The notes beneath the pieces are model-generated. The model was given only the letters and a program-made list of their open reading frames with translations, ran no database searches and was not told where the DNA came from. From Chthonomonas sp. UBA2362 (GTDB lineage: Bacteria; Armatimonadota; Fimbriimonadia; Fimbriimonadales; Fimbriimonadaceae): a stretch of 64,000 nucleotides of DNA. Each line of letters opens with the position of its first letter. Position 1 is the first letter of the stretch. Positions 43,126-51,538 of the stretch are shown in pieces. The translations under genes were made by a program, and so were the position numbers. The stretch lies in NCBI GenBank assembly GCA_002344135.1, contig DDTO01000004.1, positions 810,785 to 874,784 on the forward strand. Direction: 5' to 3'.

Positions 43126-44387
43126 CGGGCCAGTTGGACGACGACCGGAGTCGTCAGACTAAACCGAAGGCCGCCGCTTTGGAACTCCGCCTCGACGAAC
43201 AAAGCGCGGTTCTTTCGGCTCGAACCGAAGCGGACCTCGGGACGGCTGGCGTCGGGTTTGCTCGTCGGGGGGTCGATCTTGACTTCGGCAATGGCTGACC
43301 ATTGGGACTCTCGAAAGTCGCGGGACTCTGATTCTGCGGCCCAGACCCGCATCGTCGAGAAACCGGCGCCTACTCTCACGATCCGCGCGGTCTCGGCCTC
43401 GATCTTCGCTTCGAGGGCCGGCATGCGCATCGCGCCTGCGCTCGCCCGGGCAAAGGCGGTCACGCCGCGGATCGCCCATTGCAGGTCGCCGAGGTCGTGA
43501 CCGGCGTTCGGCACGACGATCGAATACTTGGGCTGTTTGAGGTCCCCCCAGTAGAGACTGAGCGCGTCGACCGTCCAATAGCGGTCATTGGCGCCGTTGA
43601 CGATCAAGGTCGGCATCGTCACTCGGGACCGATAGGAATAAGGATCGACCATTGCGGCGAGTTTGCGTCCTTCGGCGGTGTCGAGTTTCGCCTGCAAGCC
43701 TCGCTTGGTGTACTCCTCGATTTGCTCGCTGTACTTGCCCCAAGATTCGATTTGGTGCTTCATTTGGGCGGCGACATTGAGGTTATCGATGACGAGCGGC
43801 GCGATCCCTTTCACTCGCTTGTCGCCCGCCGCGCCGACGAGCCAGGTCGTCCATCCGCGCTTGCTCGCCCCAGTCACGACGAAGTTCTTTATTGGATTCG
43901 ACGAGGTTTTGGTGAAGGCGACAATGGCGTCCATTGCCTTGATCGTGCTCTTCACCATCGGGAAGAGCAGCGGCCAGGTCGGGTCACCGGTCTCGAGATA
44001 CTTCTCGAAGGTGTGTGCGATCAGGTCGTCCTCCGACATCCCCCAGATCGGTTGGTTGGGGATGTCGAAGAGCACCGCCGTGGGAAGGCCGGCTTGGTCG
44101 ACCACTGTTTTGAGCAGCATCAGGTCGTCGACCCCAGGCTTTCCTCCGGTAACGAAGAGGACGGCGGTTCCCGTAGCGACCGGCCTTGCTGGGCTGGCGA
44201 AGATTATCTCGTGCTCCCAGCGCATGCCCTGCCAGGTTTGGCTGACCAACTTCAGTTTGGGCAGGTTTTGGACGTTCTCGATTCGCCTCCAACTATAGGC
44301 GGGCTCGGGTCGGCGCAAGTAGTTCTGCAGTTCGCGAGGTGGACCGCTCGATCTGCCAACGAGCAATAGCGCGAGAGTTGAGATCAT
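43122..44387 (-). CDS. PhoPQ-activated (PqaA-like) secreted alpha/beta hydrolase
   Basis: The 421-residue protein has an N-terminal signal (MISTLALLLVG) and the features of the PqaA family: NYLRRPEPAYSW, AVLFVTGGKPG, FDIPNQPIWGMSEDDLIAHT, the nucleophile elbow TGASKRGWTTWL, PLVIDNLN and VNGANDRYWTVDALSLYWGD. The family is predicted to be hydrolases; the substrate is not established. A TACAAT box lies 7 bases before the ATG. Confidence 0.87.
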   Translation of the reverse strand: MISTLALLLVGRSSGPPRELQNYLRRPEPAYSWRRIENVQNLPKLKLVSQTWQGMRWEHEIIFASPARPVATGTAVLFVTGGKPGVDDLMLLKTVVDQAGLPTAVLFDIPNQPIWGMSEDDLIAHTFEKYLETGDPTWPLLFPMVKSTIKAMDAIVAFTKTSSNPIKNFVVTGASKRGWTTWLVGAAGDKRVKGIAPLVIDNLNVAAQMKHQIESWGKYSEQIEEYTKRGLQAKLDTAEGRKLAAMVDPYSYRSRVTMPTLIVNGANDRYWTVDALSLYWGDLKQPKYSIVVPNAGHDLGDLQWAIRGVTAFARASAGAMRMPALEAKIEAETARIVRVGAGFSTMRVWAAESESRDFRESQWSAIAEVKIDPPTSKPDASRPEVRFGSSRKNRALFVEAEFQSGGLRFSLTTPVVVQLAR

Positions 44388-44394
44388 GAGATGG

Positions 44395-44400
44395 ATTGTA
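44395..44400 (-). promoter_or_regulatory. -10 element TACAAT of the PqaA-like gene
   Basis: On the minus strand TACAAT is followed by 7 bases and ATG 44387. It lies in the short gap after the ankyrin gene and fits a leaderless transcript. Confidence 0.5.
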
Positions 44401-44408
44401 GCCCCCGC

Positions 44409-44900
44409 TTACGCTTTGGTCTCAAGGAATTCGAGCACGGCCTTCGCCCGTTGGCCGCCCGCTTCTGCATGCCGGACCAGGCTGATCCCGTGGGGGCCGG
44501 CGGACTTGACCAGGTTCGGATGCCTCGCCACCAATTGCTGCACCACTTCGAGTTCTCCCAACATGGCGGCGACGAACACGTCGTACCTCGCCCCTTGATC
44601 GATGAGGTAAGTCGCGATGTCGGCCCTACCCATGTACCCCGCTCCGCCGATCGCGCTCTCGAAGTCGCCTCCGCCCCAATCCCAGGTCGCGTTGAGGAGG
44701 CTAGGCTGGGCGGCGAGCATCGACTTCACCTTATCGAGATCGCCGTGACCGGCGGCGACGAAGTCCTTCACCAGGTTCGCTTCGATCGCGGGTGGCCGCG
44801 GCTTCCCTTGTCCGGTCGAAGATGCTGCCGCAACCGTCGGCGCCACGACAGCCAAGCCACCGAAGGCCAAGACGCTCCGACGAGTCAACTCTGTACTCAT
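44409..44900 (-). CDS. Tat-exported ankyrin-repeat protein
   Basis: The 163-residue protein has a twin-arginine signal (LTRRSVLAFGGLAVVAPTVA) and two to four ankyrin-like repeats (LVKDFVAAGHGDLDKVKSML, then AGYMGRADIATYLIDQGARY, then VFVAAMLGELEVVQQLVARH). Such small exported ankyrin proteins occur widely in soil bacteria; their partners are unknown. ATG 44900 is preferred over TTG 44906 because a TATCCT box ends 5 bases before it. Confidence 0.82.
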   Translation of the reverse strand: MSTELTRRSVLAFGGLAVVAPTVAAASSTGQGKPRPPAIEANLVKDFVAAGHGDLDKVKSMLAAQPSLLNATWDWGGGDFESAIGGAGYMGRADIATYLIDQGARYDVFVAAMLGELEVVQQLVARHPNLVKSAGPHGISLVRHAEAGGQRAKAVLEFLETKA

Positions 44901-44905
44901 GGGCA

Positions 44906-44911
44906 AGGATA
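44906..44911 (-). promoter_or_regulatory. -10 element TATCCT of the ankyrin gene
   Basis: On the minus strand TATCCT is followed by 5 bases and ATG 44900. No Shine-Dalgarno site is present. Confidence 0.4.
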
Positions 44912-44972
44912 CGCGCCGAACGCTTGTCGGGGTGCCTCGATCGGGTGTTGTACGACCAGCCAGCCGTTGGGG

Positions 44973-44978
44973 TACAAT
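44973..44978 (+). promoter_or_regulatory. Likely promoter of the ribosomal protein operon (TACAAT)
   Basis: TACAAT with a possible TTGTAC -35 at 44948 (19-base spacer) would give a leader of about 140 bases before rplC. This is unlike the leaderless genes around it. The leader could hold a ribosomal-protein control site, but I recognise no known one. Confidence 0.4.
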
Positions 44979-45123
44979 CCCGACTTCTTGCCATCACGGT
45001 GCGTTCGAACGCGCCCTGGCAAAGACAAACGCGGTTTCTAGCGAACCCGATGGCCGACCCGCCGAGTAACGGGCGACGGCATCGAATCGGGAATCGCGGA
45101 CGAAACTGACAATCGGAGGCAAC

Positions 45124-45768
45124 ATGCTGCCGGGGATACTCGGAACAAAAATCGGCATGACGCACCTCTTCGACGAAGAGGGGCGCATGGTAACGGTAAC
45201 GGTCATCCAGGCCGGGCCCGTCTATGTCACTCAGGTTAAGAGCGACCAGGATCGCGAAGGCAAGACCGATGGCTATAACGCCGTCCAAGTCGGCTACGGC
45301 GAGATGTCGGACAAGCACCTCACCTTCCCAAAGTTCGGCCACCTGAAGAAGTCCGGGGTGGGAAAGAACCTGCGGACGCTGCGCGAATTTCGCGTGGACG
45401 ACGTGAGCGGATTCGAGCTCGGTCAAGAAGTGAAGGCCGGCGACGTCTTTGCCGATGGCCAGGTGGTGACCGTCACGGGAACCAGCAAAGGCCGCGGCTT
45501 CGCCGGCGGCGTGAAGCGGCACCACTTCAAGGGCCAGCACATGACGCACGGCTACATGACCCATCGACGTCCGCTCGCGAGCGGCGCGACCGGACCGCAG
45601 CGCGTTTTCAAGGGCACGAAGAAGCCGGGCCGTATGGGAGGCGACACCGTCACCCAGAAGGGTCTCAAGATCGTGAAGGTCGATGCCGAGCGGAATCTCC
45701 TGCTCATCGACGGGCCCGTTCCTGGCGCTAACGGCTCGCTCGTCACGGTCAAGAAGGTAAGCAACTAA
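45124..45768 (+). CDS. rplC: 50S ribosomal protein L3
   Basis: The 214-residue protein matches bacterial L3: LPGILGTKIGMTHLFDEEGR at the start, GTSKGRGFAGGVKRHHFKGQ, and GPQRVFKGTKKPGRMGGDTV. L3 binds 23S rRNA early in large-subunit assembly. It is the first gene of the operon here, after a GGAGG ribosome site. The usual first gene, rpsJ, is not upstream. Confidence 0.98.
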   Translation: MLPGILGTKIGMTHLFDEEGRMVTVTVIQAGPVYVTQVKSDQDREGKTDGYNAVQVGYGEMSDKHLTFPKFGHLKKSGVGKNLRTLREFRVDDVSGFELGQEVKAGDVFADGQVVTVTGTSKGRGFAGGVKRHHFKGQHMTHGYMTHRRPLASGATGPQRVFKGTKKPGRMGGDTVTQKGLKIVKVDAERNLLLIDGPVPGANGSLVTVKKVSN

Positions 45769-46427
45769 TGGCGACCCTAGAGATTAAAGACAAGGCCGGC
45801 AAGACGGTCGGCAAGTTCGACGTGAAGGGTGCCCTCGCCGAGGCGCAGCCGGTCGCTGCGGTGCTCCACCGGGCGGTCGTCGCCGAAGAAGCGAATTCCC
45901 GACAGGGAACCCAGAGCGCGAAGACCCGCAGCGAAGTTCGAGGTGGTGGCCGCAAGCCATACCGGCAGAAGAAGACGGGCAACGCACGGCAAGGAACGAT
46001 CCGCGCGCCGCACTACGCTCACGGCGGCATGGCGCTAGCCGTCAAGCCACGTGATTACGAAAAGAAGCTGAACAAGCGCGAACGGCGATCTGCGATTCTC
46101 GGCGCTTTCAAGGCCAAGATGGACGCAGGCAACATCTCCGTGGTCGACGCGATAAGCTTTGCCACTCCGAAGACGAAGGACGCAATCGCGATGCTGACCG
46201 CATTGGGCGTCGCCGACTCCTCCCGCATTCTCGTCATCATGCCGGCTTACGACGAAGTGACGTTCAAGTGCTTCCGGAACCTTCCCAACGTGGAGGTGCG
46301 CACGGCGCCCGACACCGAGAAGGAGTCCAAGACGGTGACCTTCTCGACCCGCGATTTATTGGTGGCCAGACAGATCGTCATTGCGAAGGCCGCCCTCGAG
46401 CAAATGGAAAAGGTGTGGTCGAAATGA
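45768..46427 (+). CDS. rplD: 50S ribosomal protein L4
   Basis: The 219-residue protein has L4 landmarks: LHRAVVAEEANSRQGTQSAK, then RSEVRGGGRKPYRQKKTGNA, and a C-terminal half with ILVIMPAYDEVTFKCFRNLP and VEVRTAPD. In other bacteria L4 also represses its own operon. The start overlaps the L3 stop by one base (TAATG). Confidence 0.97.
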   Translation: MATLEIKDKAGKTVGKFDVKGALAEAQPVAAVLHRAVVAEEANSRQGTQSAKTRSEVRGGGRKPYRQKKTGNARQGTIRAPHYAHGGMALAVKPRDYEKKLNKRERRSAILGAFKAKMDAGNISVVDAISFATPKTKDAIAMLTALGVADSSRILVIMPAYDEVTFKCFRNLPNVEVRTAPDTEKESKTVTFSTRDLLVARQIVIAKAALEQMEKVWSK

Positions 46428-46825
46428 AGAACCCGCACAATGTTATCTTGCGCCCCCGATTGACGGAAAAGGCGGTCCTGCTGAGCCGCGGCAACCCTCA
46501 TATCCTGGACGATGACGAGGTCGTGCGGACCTACACGTTCGAGGTCGCTCCGGACGCCAACAAGATCGAGATCAAGGCGGCGATCGAAGAAATCTACAAC
46601 GGCCCTCGCGAGAAGAAAGACAAGGACAAAGAGAAGAGCAAGGGCAAGGCGAAAGAACAAGAAAAGGACGACAAGATGATCGTCGTCACCAGTGTGCGGA
46701 CCATCTCGATGAAAGGCAAGTCTCGCCGCCTAGGGATGGGTCGCAAGCCCGGTAAGAAGCGTGACTGGAAGAAGGCGATGGTCACCCTCGCCAAGGGCCA
46801 GTTCCTGGAGGATTTCGGAGTCTAA
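46424..46825 (+). CDS. rplW: 50S ribosomal protein L23 with lysine-rich insertion
   Basis: The 133-residue protein has the L23 frame: NVILRPRLTEKAVLLS, TYTFEVAPDANKIEIKAAIE and the C-terminal GRKPGKKRDWKKAMVTLAKG. Usual L23 has about 95-100 residues. A stretch of about 25 mostly Lys/Glu/Asp residues (from REKKDKDKEKSKGKAKEQEK) is inserted at about residues 62-87, in the loop region. L23 lies at the exit tunnel and is the docking site for trigger factor and SRP. The start overlaps the rplD stop in ATGA. Confidence 0.95.
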   Translation: MKNPHNVILRPRLTEKAVLLSRGNPHILDDDEVVRTYTFEVAPDANKIEIKAAIEEIYNGPREKKDKDKEKSKGKAKEQEKDDKMIVVTSVRTISMKGKSRRLGMGRKPGKKRDWKKAMVTLAKGQFLEDFGV

Positions 46826-46826
46826 G

Positions 46827-47660
46827 ATGCCGACCAAGAAACTCAAACCGACGTCCCCCGGCCGTCGCCATATGATCGTCTCCACTTATTCGGAGATCAC
46901 TAAGGGCAAGCCGGAAAAGAGCCTGCTGGCCCCTCGACCCAAGTCGGGTGGACGCAATTTTAGCGGACGGGTCACGATTGCGAACCGCGGTGGTGGCAAC
47001 AAGCGCCGTTACCGAATCATCGACTTCAAGCGAAAGAAGGACGGTGTCGAAGCCAAGGTGGCTGCGATCGAATACGATCCGAACCGCACCTGCCGCATCG
47101 CCCTCCTTCACTACACCGACGGAGAAAAGGCATACATCCTCGCTCCAAAGGGGCTCGACGTCGGCGCGAGGATCCAAAGCGGCGAAGGCGCCGACATTCT
47201 GCCCGGCAACTGCCTCGCACTCAGGAATATCCCGCTCGGAACGATGGTTCACAACGTCGAGTTGCAGCGGGGACGGGGCGGCCAAATGGTCCGCTCGGCG
47301 GGTGCTGCGGCCCAAGTCATGGCAAAGGAAGGCGACTACGTTACTCTCCGCTTGCCCAGCGGCGAGATGCGAATGGTTCACGCGGTTTGCCGCGCGACCG
47401 TCGGCGAAGTCGGCAACGCCGAACACGAAAACGAGCAGATCGGCAAAGCGGGCAAGAACCGCGGACTGGGTCGCAAGCCGCACGTTCGCGGCGTCGTTAA
47501 GTCTCCTCGCGACCACCCCCACGGCGGTGGCGAAGCCAAGTCGCCGATCGGACGGAAGAAGGGTCCGGTCGACCGCTGGGGCAACAAGGCCCTCGGTAAG
47601 AAAACGCGCTCGAACAAGCGGACCGACCGCTTCATCGTTCGCCGGAGGAAGAAGAACTAA
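46827..47660 (+). CDS. rplB: 50S ribosomal protein L2
   Basis: The 277-residue protein is a standard L2, needed for subunit joining and peptidyl transferase structure: KPTSPGRRHMIVSTY, GRNFSGRVTIANRGGGNKRR, IPLGTMVHNVELQRGRGGQM, and VRGVVKSPRDHPHGGGEAKS with the conserved histidine. The start lies 1 base after the rplW stop. Confidence 0.99.
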   Translation: MPTKKLKPTSPGRRHMIVSTYSEITKGKPEKSLLAPRPKSGGRNFSGRVTIANRGGGNKRRYRIIDFKRKKDGVEAKVAAIEYDPNRTCRIALLHYTDGEKAYILAPKGLDVGARIQSGEGADILPGNCLALRNIPLGTMVHNVELQRGRGGQMVRSAGAAAQVMAKEGDYVTLRLPSGEMRMVHAVCRATVGEVGNAEHENEQIGKAGKNRGLGRKPHVRGVVKSPRDHPHGGGEAKSPIGRKKGPVDRWGNKALGKKTRSNKRTDRFIVRRRKKN

Positions 47661-47689
47661 ACGGTTTTTGTTAACCAATTGAGAAACGT

Positions 47690-47977
47690 ATGGCAAGAAG
47701 CATCAAAAAGGGTTACTTCATCGACGATCACCTGATGAAGAAGGTCGTGGCGATGAACGAAGCCGGCGAGAAGAAGCTGATCAAGACTTGGTCCCGCCGA
47801 TCGACGATCCATCCCGACATGATCGGGCACACGATTGCGGTCCACGACGGCCAGAAGCACATCCCGGTGTTCGTCACCGAGAACATGATCGGCCACAAGC
47901 TCGGTGAGTTTGCCCCGACCCGTCGATATCGCGGGCACGGCGGTGTGATTCCCGATCGCGGTACGCGCTTGCGATAG
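47690..47977 (+). CDS. rpsS: 30S ribosomal protein S19
   Basis: The 95-residue protein is typical S19: ARSIKKGYFIDDHLMKKV, TWSRRSTIHPDMIGHTIAVH, and the end LGEFAPTRRYRGHG. It binds the 16S rRNA head with S13. A 29-base AT-rich gap separates it from rplB. No SD site is obvious. Confidence 0.98.
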   Translation: MARSIKKGYFIDDHLMKKVVAMNEAGEKKLIKTWSRRSTIHPDMIGHTIAVHDGQKHIPVFVTENMIGHKLGEFAPTRRYRGHGGVIPDRGTRLR

Positions 47978-47999
47978 ACTCGATCGAGGGGCCGCGCGG

Positions 48000-48005
48000 T
48001 ATAAT
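48000..48005 (+). promoter_or_regulatory. Possible internal promoter (TATAAT) before rplV
   Basis: A perfect TATAAT in the 100-base gap between rpsS and rplV may give an internal transcript with a leader of about 65 bases. No -35 is clear. Confidence 0.4.
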
Positions 48006-48077
48006 CAGGGGCCTTGCGCCAAGAGGGCGAGGCACGGTGCGTTGCGCGACGACCGACCCTACAGGACGAAAGACGAA

Positions 48078-48791
48078 ATGGAAGTACGAGCAGTAGCAAA
48101 ATTTGTACGGGTGCAGCCGAGAAAGGTTCGGCTGGTCGCCGCCGAAGTTCGAGGAGAACCGGCGGTGATGAGCGCGCATAAGCTCCGCTTCCATCCCAGC
48201 AAGGGCGCCTTCGTTCTGAGGAAGGTCCTCGTGAGCGCGATTTCGAACGCGATCGAGAACAACGGCGCGATCGCGGAGAATCTTCGTATCGCCCGCATCG
48301 AGGTCGACGAGGGTCCACGCCTCAAGCGTATCGAGCAGCGCGCCATGGGCCGCGGCAATCGGATCGTGAAGCGGATGAGCCACATTACGGTGGTCGTCGA
48401 GGACTACGAACCGGCCGCGAAGGTAAAGCCGCACGGCACCAAGGCCAAGGCCCGACCGAAGTTCGAGGCCCCTAAGAAGGGCAAGAAGCAGGCCGAGAAG
48501 GCGGACGCCGCAGCGGCCGTCGAGCCGGAAGCCACCGAAACCACCGTAGCGACGGAACCCGCCACCATCGAAACCCCCGAAGTTGAACCGGTCGAGACTA
48601 TCGAAGTGGTCGAGGCCACCGACACGACTCCCGAACCCGAGGTTGGGACCGCAGCGGTCACCGAAGAGCCCTCCATGGTGGAGAGCAGCGAACAAACCAC
48701 CCTCGAGGCAACCGGGCTCACCGATGTCGATGAAGCGATCGCAGAGATCGAAGGCGCACCCGGCAACCAGCCGGAAGACAAGAAGGACTAA
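48078..48791 (+). CDS. rplV: 50S ribosomal protein L22 with long acidic tail
   Basis: The 237-residue protein has a complete L22 core in its first 110 residues (AVAKFVRVQPRKVRLVAAEV, LVSAISNAIENNGAIAENLR, GRGNRIVKRMSHITVVVEDY). Normal L22 ends there at about 110-120. Here a basic linker and then about 90 residues rich in Glu, Thr, Val, Ala and Pro follow (for example EATETTVATEPATIETPEVE). The tail has no fold signature and is probably disordered and exposed. L22 lines the exit tunnel. ATG 48078 is chosen to match the L22 N-terminus. Confidence 0.95.
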   Translation: MEVRAVAKFVRVQPRKVRLVAAEVRGEPAVMSAHKLRFHPSKGAFVLRKVLVSAISNAIENNGAIAENLRIARIEVDEGPRLKRIEQRAMGRGNRIVKRMSHITVVVEDYEPAAKVKPHGTKAKARPKFEAPKKGKKQAEKADAAAAVEPEATETTVATEPATIETPEVEPVETIEVVEATDTTPEPEVGTAAVTEEPSMVESSEQTTLEATGLTDVDEAIAEIEGAPGNQPEDKKD

Positions 48792-48802
48792 CGAGGCTAC
48801 AT

Positions 48803-49627
48803 TTGGGTCAGAAAATACATCCTGTCGGTTTTCGAATCGGAGTCATCCGTGGTTGGGATAGCCACTGGTACTACGACAAGAAGGGTTACGGCACTGCGCT
48901 AAAGCAGGACGCCGATATCCGGCGCTTTATCAAGGACCGCGTCGGCACCGGCAACGTCTCGCGGGTCGAAATCGAACGCGCCGCCAACCGGGTGAAGGTC
49001 ACGATCTTCACGGCGAGACCCGGAGCGATCATCGGCCGAGGCGGAAAGGGCATCGACGAGCTGACCGACAACCTCAACCGGATGGTCCGCAAGGCAGACA
49101 ATACCGCCGTCGTCCAGGTCAACGTCACCGAAGTCCGTCAGCCGGAGCTCGATGCGCAGCTGGTCGCCGAGAATATCGCCCAGCAGCTCGAGAAGCGCGT
49201 CTCGCACCGACGCGCGATGAGACAGGCCATGACGCGATGCGTGCGAATGAACGGCCGAGGTATCAAAGTCCAAGTGTCCGGACGCTTGAACGGCGCTGAG
49301 ATTGCTCGCCGAGAGTCCGACAAGGTCGGCAAGATTCCTCTTCACACCCTTCGAGCCGACATCGATTACGGCCTTGCCACCGCCTATACCATCTACGGAA
49401 CCGTCGGCATCAAAGTCTGGATTTACAAGGGCGAGGTTTTGCCCGAGAAGCAGCGACAAGCGGCGGCGGAAGCTCAACAGGAGTTCCGCCGTCGTCGCGA
49501 CGAGGAGCGCGCTGCTTCCATCGCAGCGAAAGCCCAAGCCGCTCCCGCCGAAGTGCCCGCTCCGGAAGAAGCCGAACCGGTCCTTGCGCCCGTCCCTGAG
49601 GAGGTCTCCGCCGATGTTAATGCCTAA
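48803..49627 (+). CDS. rpsC: 30S ribosomal protein S3 with C-terminal extension
   Basis: The 274-residue protein begins at TTG 48803 (LGQKIHPVGFRIGVIRGWDS matches the S3 start), after GAGG. The KH domain is visible as FTARPGAIIGRGGKGIDELT, and the C-terminal domain as VKVWIYKGEVLPE-like sequence. Usual S3 has about 210-240 residues. A tail of about 45 residues rich in Glu, Ala and Pro (APAEVPAPEEAEPVLAPVPE) ends the protein. Its last 14 bases overlap rplP. Confidence 0.96.
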   Translation: MGQKIHPVGFRIGVIRGWDSHWYYDKKGYGTALKQDADIRRFIKDRVGTGNVSRVEIERAANRVKVTIFTARPGAIIGRGGKGIDELTDNLNRMVRKADNTAVVQVNVTEVRQPELDAQLVAENIAQQLEKRVSHRRAMRQAMTRCVRMNGRGIKVQVSGRLNGAEIARRESDKVGKIPLHTLRADIDYGLATAYTIYGTVGIKVWIYKGEVLPEKQRQAAAEAQQEFRRRRDEERAASIAAKAQAAPAEVPAPEEAEPVLAPVPEEVSADVNA

Positions 49628-50222
49628 GCGAGTCAAACACCGTAAGCAACACCGCGGACGAATGTGTGGCATGGCCACCCGAGGAAACTCGATCGACTTC
49701 GGCCTGTATGGGATCATGGCTCTCGACTGCGGCTGGGTCACCAGTCGACAGATCGAAGCCGCCCGTATCGCGATGACTCGCCACATCAAGCGCGGTGGGC
49801 AGGTGTGGATTCGGATCTTCCCGGACAAGCCCTTTACGAAGAAGCCCCTCGAACAGCGAATGGGCAAAGGAAAGGCTCCCGTCGAAGGTTGGGTGGCCGT
49901 CGTGAAGCCGGGACGCATCCTCTTCGAGATGAACGGCGTCCCGGTCGAAGTCGCCCGAGAGGCCATGCGACTCGCGATTCACAAGCTGCCGATCGACTGC
50001 AAGTTCGTCACCAAGGAAGACTTCAAGTACGGAAATCCAATGCAGTCGCAAAAGAACACCGAGAATGTGGCATCCGCCGAAGCCACGCCGGTAACCGAGA
50101 CAAAGCCGACACGCGCAGCCAAGACTGCCGAACCCGAAGAGGAAGTACCGGTTATCGACGAGCCGATTGCCGTGGAGGAGACCGTCGTGGAGGCCGAAGC
50201 CCCCGAGAAGGACAGCGAGTAG
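49614..50222 (+). CDS. rplP: 50S ribosomal protein L16 with acidic tail
   Basis: The 202-residue protein has a full L16 core (MPKRVKHRKQHRGRMCGMAT, RHIKRGGQVWIRIFPDKPFT, RMGKGKAPVEGWVAVVKPGR) ending near residue 142, the normal length. About 60 further residues are acidic and Thr/Val/Pro-rich (EPEEEVPVIDEPIAVEETVV). ATG 49614 is preferred because GAGGAGG lies about 10 bases upstream; ATG 49620 is two codons later. L16 helps position the A-site tRNA. Confidence 0.96.
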   Translation: MLMPKRVKHRKQHRGRMCGMATRGNSIDFGLYGIMALDCGWVTSRQIEAARIAMTRHIKRGGQVWIRIFPDKPFTKKPLEQRMGKGKAPVEGWVAVVKPGRILFEMNGVPVEVAREAMRLAIHKLPIDCKFVTKEDFKYGNPMQSQKNTENVASAEATPVTETKPTRAAKTAEPEEEVPVIDEPIAVEETVVEAEAPEKDSE

Positions 50223-50432
50223 ATGAAGGACCTTAAGACATCCGAACTGAAGGATAAGACCGTACCGGAATTGGAGGCTATGGTCGCCACCGAGCGAGCC
50301 GACCTCTACAAAGCGCGACGCGATCTCGTGTTGCGGCAGCTGACCGATACCGCTAGCCTGAAGGTGCGGCGCCACAACATCGCGCGCCTTCTGACTCTCA
50401 TCGAAGAGAAGAAGCGAGGAACTCAGGCGTGA
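50223..50432 (+). CDS. rpmC: 50S ribosomal protein L29
   Basis: The 69-residue protein shows the L29 helical hairpin: MKDLKTSELKDKTVPELEAM, then KARRDLVLRQLTDTASLKV and RRHNIARLLTLIEEK. The start abuts the rplP stop. Confidence 0.96.
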   Translation: MKDLKTSELKDKTVPELEAMVATERADLYKARRDLVLRQLTDTASLKVRRHNIARLLTLIEEKKRGTQA

Positions 50433-50701
50433 GCGAGCAACAGAAAGAATCGACCCGGAACAGCCGCAAGGTCCGGCAGGGTGTGGTCGTCTCCAACAAG
50501 ATGGATAAGACGGTCGTCGTGAAGGTCGAGCGCCGCATACAGCACCCGCTGTACGGCAAGACCGTTCTGCGAACAGGAAAATTCAAGGCTCACGACGAGA
50601 TGAGTTGCGATATCGGGGATACCGTCGAACTCATGGAAACGCGACCGCTCAGCAGAGAGAAACGCTGGCGGGTTTCGCGCATCATCGAAAAGGTTAAGTA
50701 A
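50429..50701 (+). CDS. rpsQ: 30S ribosomal protein S17
   Basis: The 90-residue protein has the S17 OB-fold sequence: RQGVVVSNKMDKTVVVKVER, HPLYGKTVLRTGKFKAHDE, and IGDTVELMETRPLSREKRWR. The GTG start overlaps the rpmC stop (GTGA). Confidence 0.97.
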   Translation: MSEQQKESTRNSRKVRQGVVVSNKMDKTVVVKVERRIQHPLYGKTVLRTGKFKAHDEMSCDIGDTVELMETRPLSREKRWRVSRIIEKVK

Positions 50702-50707
50702 AGCGTC

Positions 50708-51079
50708 ATGGTACAGCAGTTTACGAGACTCAAGGTCGCCGACAACTCGGGAGCACGCGAGATCATGTGCATTCGCGTGCTGAAGGGGTCGCAGCCTCGC
50801 TACGGCACGGTCGGCGATGTCATCGTCGGTGCCGTGAAGAGCGCGACACCCAACATGCCCGTTAAGAAGGGCGAAGTTGTCCGAGCCGTCATCGTGAGGA
50901 CCAAGAAGGCGGTACGCCGCGTCGACGGATCGACACTTCGATTCGACGATAATGCGTGCGTCGTGATCAACCCCGCCAACATGGAGCCGCGCGGCACGCG
51001 CATCTTCGGCCCAGTGGCTCGCGAACTGCGCGACGCCAACTTCATGAAGATCGTCTCGCTCGCCCCGGAGGTGCTGTAA
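50708..51079 (+). CDS. rplN: 50S ribosomal protein L14
   Basis: The 123-residue protein is a normal-length L14: VQQFTRLKVADNSGAREIMC, GDVIVGAVKSATPNMPVKKG, VRTKKAVRRVDGSTLRFDDN and the end FMKIVSLAPEVL. It sits at the subunit interface. Confidence 0.98.
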   Translation: MVQQFTRLKVADNSGAREIMCIRVLKGSQPRYGTVGDVIVGAVKSATPNMPVKKGEVVRAVIVRTKKAVRRVDGSTLRFDDNACVVINPANMEPRGTRIFGPVARELRDANFMKIVSLAPEVL

Positions 51080-51081
51080 CC

Positions 51082-51501
51082 ATGCCAACAAAAGCCGACA
51101 TCAAGAGACTTCGACAGCACGTAAAGGTGAAGATTCGCTCCGGCGACCGGGTCATGATCATCGCTGGCAAAGATAAGGGCCAGCGCGGATACGTGGCCGC
51201 CGTCGCTCCGAAAGAGCAGAAGGTCATCGTGCTGCAGGATAACGAGGAGAACCCGGACCAACCGCTGCCGCTCAACGCCGCGATTAAGCATCGCAAGGCT
51301 CGGATGCAGGGCGAGCGGTCCGCGCGTATCCAGATTCCTGTACCAATTCATATCAGCAACATCATGCTGATCGATCCGAAGACCGACAAGCCGACCCGCA
51401 TCGGCCGACGCAAAGAGGGAGACAAGATCGTTCGCTACGCGAAGAAGAGCAACGAAACTCTCAAGGATCTGCCTCTCATCGATAAGACAGACAAGAAGTA
51501 G
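51082..51501 (+). CDS. rplX: 50S ribosomal protein L24
   Basis: The 139-residue protein has the KOW motif (KIRSGDRVMIIAGKDKGQRG) and the L24 segment IPVPIHISNIMLIDPKTDKP. Usual L24 has about 100-110 residues, so a C-terminal extension of about 25 residues is present. It starts 2 bases after the rplN stop. L24 starts large-subunit assembly near the tunnel exit. Confidence 0.96.
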   Translation: MPTKADIKRLRQHVKVKIRSGDRVMIIAGKDKGQRGYVAAVAPKEQKVIVLQDNEENPDQPLPLNAAIKHRKARMQGERSARIQIPVPIHISNIMLIDPKTDKPTRIGRRKEGDKIVRYAKKSNETLKDLPLIDKTDKK

Positions 51502-51538
51502 CGACTGCTCGGCGGGGAGACAGCGCGAAGGAAAAGTC

